5,954 nt of DNA, from positions 1 to 5,954 of the forward strand of contig JAOUJU010000124.1 of assembly GCA_029883045.1 (NCBI GenBank), given 5' to 3'. Of the stretch, positions 5,772-5,954 are shown in pieces (position 1 is the stretch's first letter; each line of letters opens with the position of its first letter). This stretch comes from Rhodospirillaceae bacterium. GTDB lineage: Bacteria > Pseudomonadota > Alphaproteobacteria > Rhodospirillales > Magnetovibrionaceae. Made by a program: the position numbers and the translations under genes. Under the pieces are notes generated by a model. The model ran no database searches. It worked only from the letters and a program-made list of their open reading frames with translations, and was not told the DNA's origin.

Positions 5772-5954
5772 TTATTGAGCGGCCTGAACGCGGTCCAGAA
5801 CCTTGCCTTCCATTTCTTCAAGTCCTGCCGGAACTGGTGGATACCATTTAATGTTATCAATGGCGGCGGGCGGGAAAGTAGCCTGATAAAGTTTGCGCTT
5901 GCCTTCTTCGACAAAGGCATCTGACCCTTTGGATGCGGTGAAGTTACCAGCGGC
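5772..5954 (-). CDS. potD: ABC transporter periplasmic substrate-binding protein, PotD type (C-terminal part, runs off the right edge)
   Basis: The last 60 codons and a TAA stop are visible. The readable end runs from AAGNFTASKGSDAFVEEGKR through KLYQATFPPAAIDNIKWYPP to a final amphipathic segment ending KVLDRVQAAQ. An alanine-rich start, a W-Y-P-P-V-P turn and a closing helix are typical of the C-terminal end of PotD/PotF-like extracellular binding proteins. In the periplasm the protein would capture the substrate and deliver it to the PotB/PotC-type permease pair encoded downstream. The frame was read directly on the minus strand. The signal peptide and most of the ligand pocket lie outside the window, so substrate cannot be judged. 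The assignment leans on the sequence end plus the potABC-type neighbours in the expected order. Confidence 0.85.
   Translation of the reverse strand, partial: AAGNFTASKGSDAFVEEGKRKLYQATFPPAAIDNIKWYPPVPAGLEEMEGKVLDRVQAAQ

Overview
The window reads as a piece of a proteobacterial chromosome, most likely an alphaproteobacterium. This is inferred from the gene families, the compact operons and the moderate, slightly AT-leaning base composition. Two solute-import operons lie on the minus strand, with one plus-strand regulator between them. I see no mobile element, CRISPR array, tRNA or rRNA.

Left part (1-1719). A minus-strand operon encodes an N-formylglutamate amidohydrolase family enzyme, then a TRAP transporter small permease (DctQ type), then the first 55 codons of the TRAP large permease (DctM type), which runs off the left edge. 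The genes are tightly coupled: a 4-nt gap, then an ATGA overlap. The enzyme appears to start at TTG. The TRAP periplasmic binding protein is not in view. A divergent regulatory region separates this operon from a plus-strand MurR/RpiR-family regulator (1720-2589). It holds a promoter-like TTGACT element for the enzyme-TRAP operon, a -10-like TATATT for the regulator, and several short palindromes that could be operators.

Right part (2590-5954). A 193-bp convergent intergenic stretch precedes a polyamine/opine-type ABC importer on the minus strand. Its transcription order is binding protein (last 60 codons only), ATPase (PotA type), permease 1 (PotB type), permease 2 (PotC type). A strong 11-bp hairpin followed by a T-run sits between binding protein and ATPase. 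It is probably an attenuator or processing site that sets more binding protein than membrane parts.

Working together, the locus looks like uptake plus first-step hydrolysis of a nitrogen-containing small molecule, such as an N-formyl or N-acyl amino acid, a polyamine or a related amide. The RpiR protein is the probable local switch. Its SIS domain appears to lack the usual sugar-phosphate SxSG-type loop, which fits a non-sugar ligand. The substrates and the link between the two transporters are inference. The families themselves are well known, and I find no clear evidence of a wholly new system.
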